This document shows positions 61,201-64,000 of a stretch of DNA of 64,000 nt, one piece after another (within the stretch, counting starts at the first letter, position 1; the number at the start of each line of letters is the position of its first letter). The translations under genes were made by a program, and so were the position numbers. The stretch lies in the NCBI GenBank assembly GCA_022575985.1, contig JAKSXM010000279.1, positions 1,087,223 through 1,151,222 of the forward strand, in the 5' to 3' direction. Source of the DNA: Anagrus nilaparvatae. Taxonomy: Eukaryota; Arthropoda; Insecta; Hymenoptera; Mymaridae. The notes beneath the pieces are model-generated. The model did no database searches. It saw nothing but the letters and a program-made list of their open reading frames with translations, and was not told the origin of the DNA.

Positions 61201-64000
61201 GTACACTGAGAAAAAAATTTAAGTATACCAAAAGTTTTTTAAAGAAAGATGGGCATTTAAAAATTTTATGGGTCAAAAGAAACATTAGATCTTCATAAAT
61301 AAAAGTATAAAGTGTAATTAATTTTAATCCTTGAAATAATAGTACTATCTTAAAAACAGTGTCTAGACTTTTCTATAGTCTGGACTCCGGAGTCTAAGAG
61401 TAACAAAAAAAATCTAAAAATTTAAATACCTAAATCCTGACCTATATTTGATAAAAATCTTTGAAGATTCAAAAGGCTCTTTCTACTCCCATTTAAAATG
61501 CATAGAATGTCATTTAAAAAAAAGATAATCTTGTTTGGTGTAGAGATTTTTTCCCAATTTACAAATCGATTACAAATCAATAAAAGGAATCCAAATTTCG
61601 CCTACTAAATTTTATCACTTTTTACTTGTTTTCGTTTAAAATTGCAAATTTATGCCGATTTGATAAACTGATTAATTAAATTATGTAATAAAATTGGAGA
61701 AAATTATACTGCATTTAAAATAATTGATTTAAGTGATTAATGATTATCTAATATACCAACTCTTAGCCTAGCATCGATACCCAGTTCAAAAAGAAAAACT
61801 CAATACTACTTCAGTGATAATTAGTCAAGATTTTGATAAATTATCTTTAAATTGAAATTTCATTAAACAGAATAAAAAATATACTGAAATCTAAATTTTT
61901 ATTAACTTCAGTTCTAAGATTCAATTCATTAATCAATCAATTTAGTTGTAAGTTAATTTTTTTTTTAACAGAATTTGAGTAATTTTTATCTTTTTAGTAT
62001 ATAATAAAAAGTTTGGAGTAACAATAAATTAGATTATGTATTTTAGCAAATAAATTTTGAAAAATTATAAATAAAAATTATTTTTTGCCCTTTTTCATAA
62101 ATAAAAAATGCCCCGAAAAAATATTATTTTAATAAAAAAATTTGACATTTATAACGTTTTAACAAAGTTTTTATATAGAATTTCATTAAAATATTTCAAA
62201 TAAAATTTACTGATGCATAAAATATTATCATTTTTAGAGATAATAAATTAATATATAATTATAAGTTTACAATTTCTATTCATGTTTTCAAAGTCAATAT
62301 TTGCTTTTAATATAGTATACTACTTAAACATTGTGAGTAATTTTCTGAAATATTACCAAAAGTTATGAAACTATTTATGTAAATATACATGTTAGTCCAA
62401 TGTTAGTCAGAGATTCTATGAATCATTTAATTGTTATACGCTTATGGTTTAACCCAATGGGTTGTAACCAAACTAGATAATTACATTTTTTTTTTAATTT
62501 TGAAATTTGATTTACGAAAGAGCAGATCTGAAGCTATATTTTTAGAAGACATTTGATGAATAATCAAAAAAAGAGAAATCTCATGGTTTTTATAGGTACA
62601 ATTTTCGCTATTTTTTGTGAATTGCGCCATATATGCCAATGCTGAGCAATATTTACTATTAAGTTATATTTTGCATGCATTTAAATATCAAATTCATGGA
62701 GTAACTCTTGGGATAACCCAACATCATCATAATAAATGGGGAAATTTCTATAAAGACCTTGCATGTGAAATTAGTTGACATGATATTATGGGTAAAACAC
62801 TGTAATAAATGAAATTTCAATGGTTTATTTGTAAAAAATTACTATTTTCCTCTGCAAAAGTGTATACGTCGTTTCATTGTCAAATAGTACTAAGAATTCT
62901 TAATAATTCAGGGGTATATTACTTTGTATACCTACTGGGTATTCCGCCTATTGTACCTAAAAATTTCCCTTTAAAAAAATTTGTTACAAATTTTGTTTCA
63001 ATTTCCGCTTTGAAAAATCGGAATATCTTAAAAAAGAATATCTTAAAATTATGACGCCATCTTGGACGCCATTTTTAAATTTGGAATTCAAATTCTTCAT
63101 AAGCAAAAAAGGCTGAAATTTTGCCACACAATTTTAAGATTGAAAACTGAAATCTTGAATTTACAATCAATGACCAGATAACAATTTATAGTAAATTCTG
63201 TTAACTTCACATATATTTATCAAAAAATGTATATGCCAATGTCGAACCAACGAGAAACCACTTTTTTCAGTGTACATAATATAAATTTTGAATTACGCAT
63301 CATAATATTTTAATAATAAAGTTCTTGTAGCCTCACTTGTAGCATATTTTAGTTAAAAATCACATAATATTGGGTAAAAGACTGTAATAAAGACACAATT
63401 TACGCATGAAATAAATAAAATATTTTCCCCAACCAATATATTACGTAATTTAGGACTTAAGTATACACCAGGAACCCTACACATAAATACTGGGTTATTC
63501 CATAGAATAAATGCGTCTTAATTTCACCCTTATTTACAACGAATTCTTATTCATCATTTTGCGTTGTAGTAGGTGTTGCGTTTAATTTAATCCCTCTATT
63601 TTTGAGGCGTAATTATTTTTAGCAGTTTTGAATAGATTTGTCATTAATTTATTTTCTTTGTACAAAAATGCCTTGTGAAAAAATATTTATATTAATACAA
63701 GGTTTTACAAATTACTTAATCATACTTGAAAAAAATCCTTCTTATTAAATGCAAGTGAAAGTATATCAAATTACTTTAAAAATGATCAAATTAATAATTA
63801 ATTAATCTCTTAAACACGTTTACCTTGCAATAAATAATTAAAAATATTAAATATGATAAATTTACCTTTGGAATTGAATCCTGTGAATCTTTATCATTAG
63901 ATTGACTTAATTTTTTAACACCAACCGATTTATCTGGTAACCTAAATAATTTATTATCTTGTACAATACTATTACGTTCAACAGCTCTTTTTGATGATAC
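37283..64000 (-). CDS. enok: KAT6/Enok MYST-family histone acetyltransferase, N-terminus outside window
   Basis: Seven exons on the minus strand join in one frame: 63866-64000 (runs off the window), 46935-47464, 45068-46851, 43448-43824, 40744-43378, 39148-40363 and 37283-38336. They total 7,731 bases, or 2,576 residues plus stop. The second visible exon encodes tandem PHD fingers (CKEC..., [35 protein letters not shown]) that read histone H3. The MYST domain follows: zinc finger [10 protein letters not shown]...H..KC, the acetyl-CoA loop QYQRQGFGR and the catalytic region [11 protein letters not shown]. Then come a Lys/Glu-rich acidic stretch and a long Ser/Pro/Gln/Met-rich C-terminus ending NGSMRPR. 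KAT6 acetylates histone H3 (K14/K23) with BRPF, ING5 and EAF6 subunits. The first visible intron is 16.4 kb and filled with repeats. The missing start would carry the N-terminal winged-helix domain. Confidence 0.96.
39500..39891 (-). repeat. enok: 36-bp coding minisatellite in enok, 11 copies
   Basis: GGACTCAT recurs at about 39505, 39541, 39577, 39613, 39649, 39685, 39721, 39757, 39793, 39829 and 39865, exactly 36 bases apart. On the coding strand it gives 12-residue units [12 protein letters not shown] with conservative changes. Period and frame are kept without exception. Confidence 0.92.
44780..44905. repeat. Simple repeats in an enok intron
   Basis: CACAC/ACCACACC-rich and GAGAG-rich stretches lie in the intron 43825-45067. 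Otherwise that intron is AT-rich and featureless. Confidence 0.6.
47465..48608. other. enok large intron, proximal part
   Basis: AT-rich intronic DNA; no repeat or gene recognised. Confidence 0.4.
48609..48754. mobile_element. 146-bp MITE, CACTGAAAAAAA tips
   Basis: CACTGAAAAAAA at the left and TTTTTTTCAGTG at the right, with TA on both sides (48607-48608, 48755-48756). It resembles the tips of the large intronic element, so both may use the same transposase. Tc1/mariner-like by duplication. Confidence 0.75.
49741..50880. other. AT-rich spacer inside the large element
   Basis: No gene or strong repeat recognised between the CpG-rich left end and the satellite. Confidence 0.4.
50889..52155 (+). 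repeat. ~50-bp satellite array, forward arm
   Basis: Units share the core ACACGTCAAGCCTTACACTA followed by GYGTAACCTA, whose middle is the palindrome TTACACTAGTGTAA. Cores are separated by a few recurring spacers (AGGCGATACC, AGGAATCCGTCTATAATA, AGGAAGTAGGCTGTATT, GGTTATATT). Roughly two dozen copies by length. Confidence 0.92.
52172..52412. mobile_element. 241-bp hairpin insert in the satellite
   Basis: AACAGAAAAAAAAGTGAAC... is matched by its complement at the right edge, with poor internal complexity (GAACAAA/TTTGTTC). It interrupts the array. It could be a MITE or a local foldback. Confidence 0.7.
52430..52737 (+). repeat. ~50-bp satellite array, forward arm continued
   Basis: Same core and spacers as the block before the hairpin; about six copies. 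Confidence 0.9.
52738..53178. repeat. Spacer between arms with ~175-bp degenerate duplication
   Basis: Two diverged copies share CTTTTCACCCC/CACCACTTTTACCC, then TTCGACTCCTCGAT/CCACCCCTAGATGA, then GTTCATATTTGAA. Non-coding. Confidence 0.55.
53179..53330 (-). repeat. ~50-bp satellite, inverted, three diverged copies
   Basis: GTAAGGCTTG...TGTCGTTTT units, the reverse of the forward array, more diverged than the main blocks. Confidence 0.8.
53400..54850. repeat. ~150-bp degenerate tandem repeats
   Basis: Repeated landmarks in constant order: TTTTTGGACGTAGTACTTAA, TATGAAAGTA, ATCTAGAATTATCG, CTCCATCTGATACGTAATTT, then TTTTTCGAAATTTTTTT and AAAAAATTAAAAA. About eight or nine copies. Confidence 0.85.
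54880..56787 (-). repeat. ~50-bp satellite array, inverted arm
   Basis: Same core as the forward arm, but on the other strand, with the same spacer classes (GGTATCGCCTAGG, TATTATAGACCGC, TATAGCCTACTTCCTTAGG). Roughly three dozen copies by length. It faces the forward array across about 2.1 kb. Confidence 0.92.
56788..57715. repeat. ~180-bp tandem repeat, about six copies
   Basis: Direct units with GTCGAAATTCTTGATTAGCG, CCTATACGGGCATATCCTGG, AAAGTGCGAAAATA, a C-run/G-run pair (CCCCTTTTGGGGTAG) and GGTGAAATATTGA. The family also occurs at 15500-15960 and 21690-22260. The satellite joins it directly at GGCATGA|GGAAAAAGG. Confidence 0.88.
57716..58302. other. CpG-rich right end of the large element
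   Basis: 58020-58250 is rich in CGACG/GCGTCG words, mirroring 49540-49740 at the left end. AT-rich before that. Confidence 0.5.
58303..63865. other. enok large intron, distal part
   Basis: AT-rich intronic DNA with several isolated TACACTGA-type MITE tips (59048, 61202, 63268) but no complete gene. Short frames here look like chance ORFs. Confidence 0.4.

Overview
The window is AT-rich eukaryotic nuclear DNA. Spliced genes with GT-AG introns, a chemosensory ionotropic receptor, an ecdysteroid-kinase-like gene, a KAT6-type histone acetyltransferase and a dense load of DNA transposons point to an insect. A parasitoid wasp or other hymenopteran is my best guess, but nothing in the sequence proves the order.

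Layout. 1-1.6 kb: 3' part of a non-LTR retrotransposon. 1.7-3.8 kb: a copy of an ecdysteroid-kinase-like gene split by a MITE; a second copy with an open frame lies at 29.1-30.9 kb. 4.1-12.7 kb: nested mobile DNA, including a 2.9 kb foldback element and a 2.7 kb TGT...ACA element with a cysteine-rich ORF. 13.3-15.3 kb: intronless ionotropic receptor. 15.4-22.2 kb: a TA-flanked composite of inverted arms, a tandem array of Helitron-like ~1 kb units, a second TGT...ACA element and several MITEs. 23.4-28.3 kb: an inverted-repeat-bounded block carrying a decayed R2-clade retrotransposon interrupted by a solo LTR. 32.8-35.8 kb: three small plus-strand genes (dithiol glutaredoxin, group XII secreted phospholipase A2, HMG-box-like basic protein).

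37.3 kb to the window end, minus strand: the KAT6/enok gene, with seven exons that I could join in one frame (2,576 codons plus stop in the window, N-terminus missing). It encodes tandem PHD fingers, a MYST acetyltransferase domain and a long low-complexity C-terminal region with an exact 36-bp coding minisatellite.

The 16.4 kb intron between the first two visible exons holds an 8.8 kb TA-flanked inverted-repeat element. Inside it two satellite arrays of the same ~50-bp unit face each other. Transcribed within the enok pre-mRNA, they should be able to form a long double-stranded RNA hairpin; this is inference. It is the most unusual structure here, together with the hairpin-bearing ends of the two TGT...ACA elements.

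Most non-genic DNA is repeat-derived. Boundaries come from terminal inverted repeats, target-site duplications and, in three cases, an empty site supplied by another copy in the window. Superfamily names are inferences.
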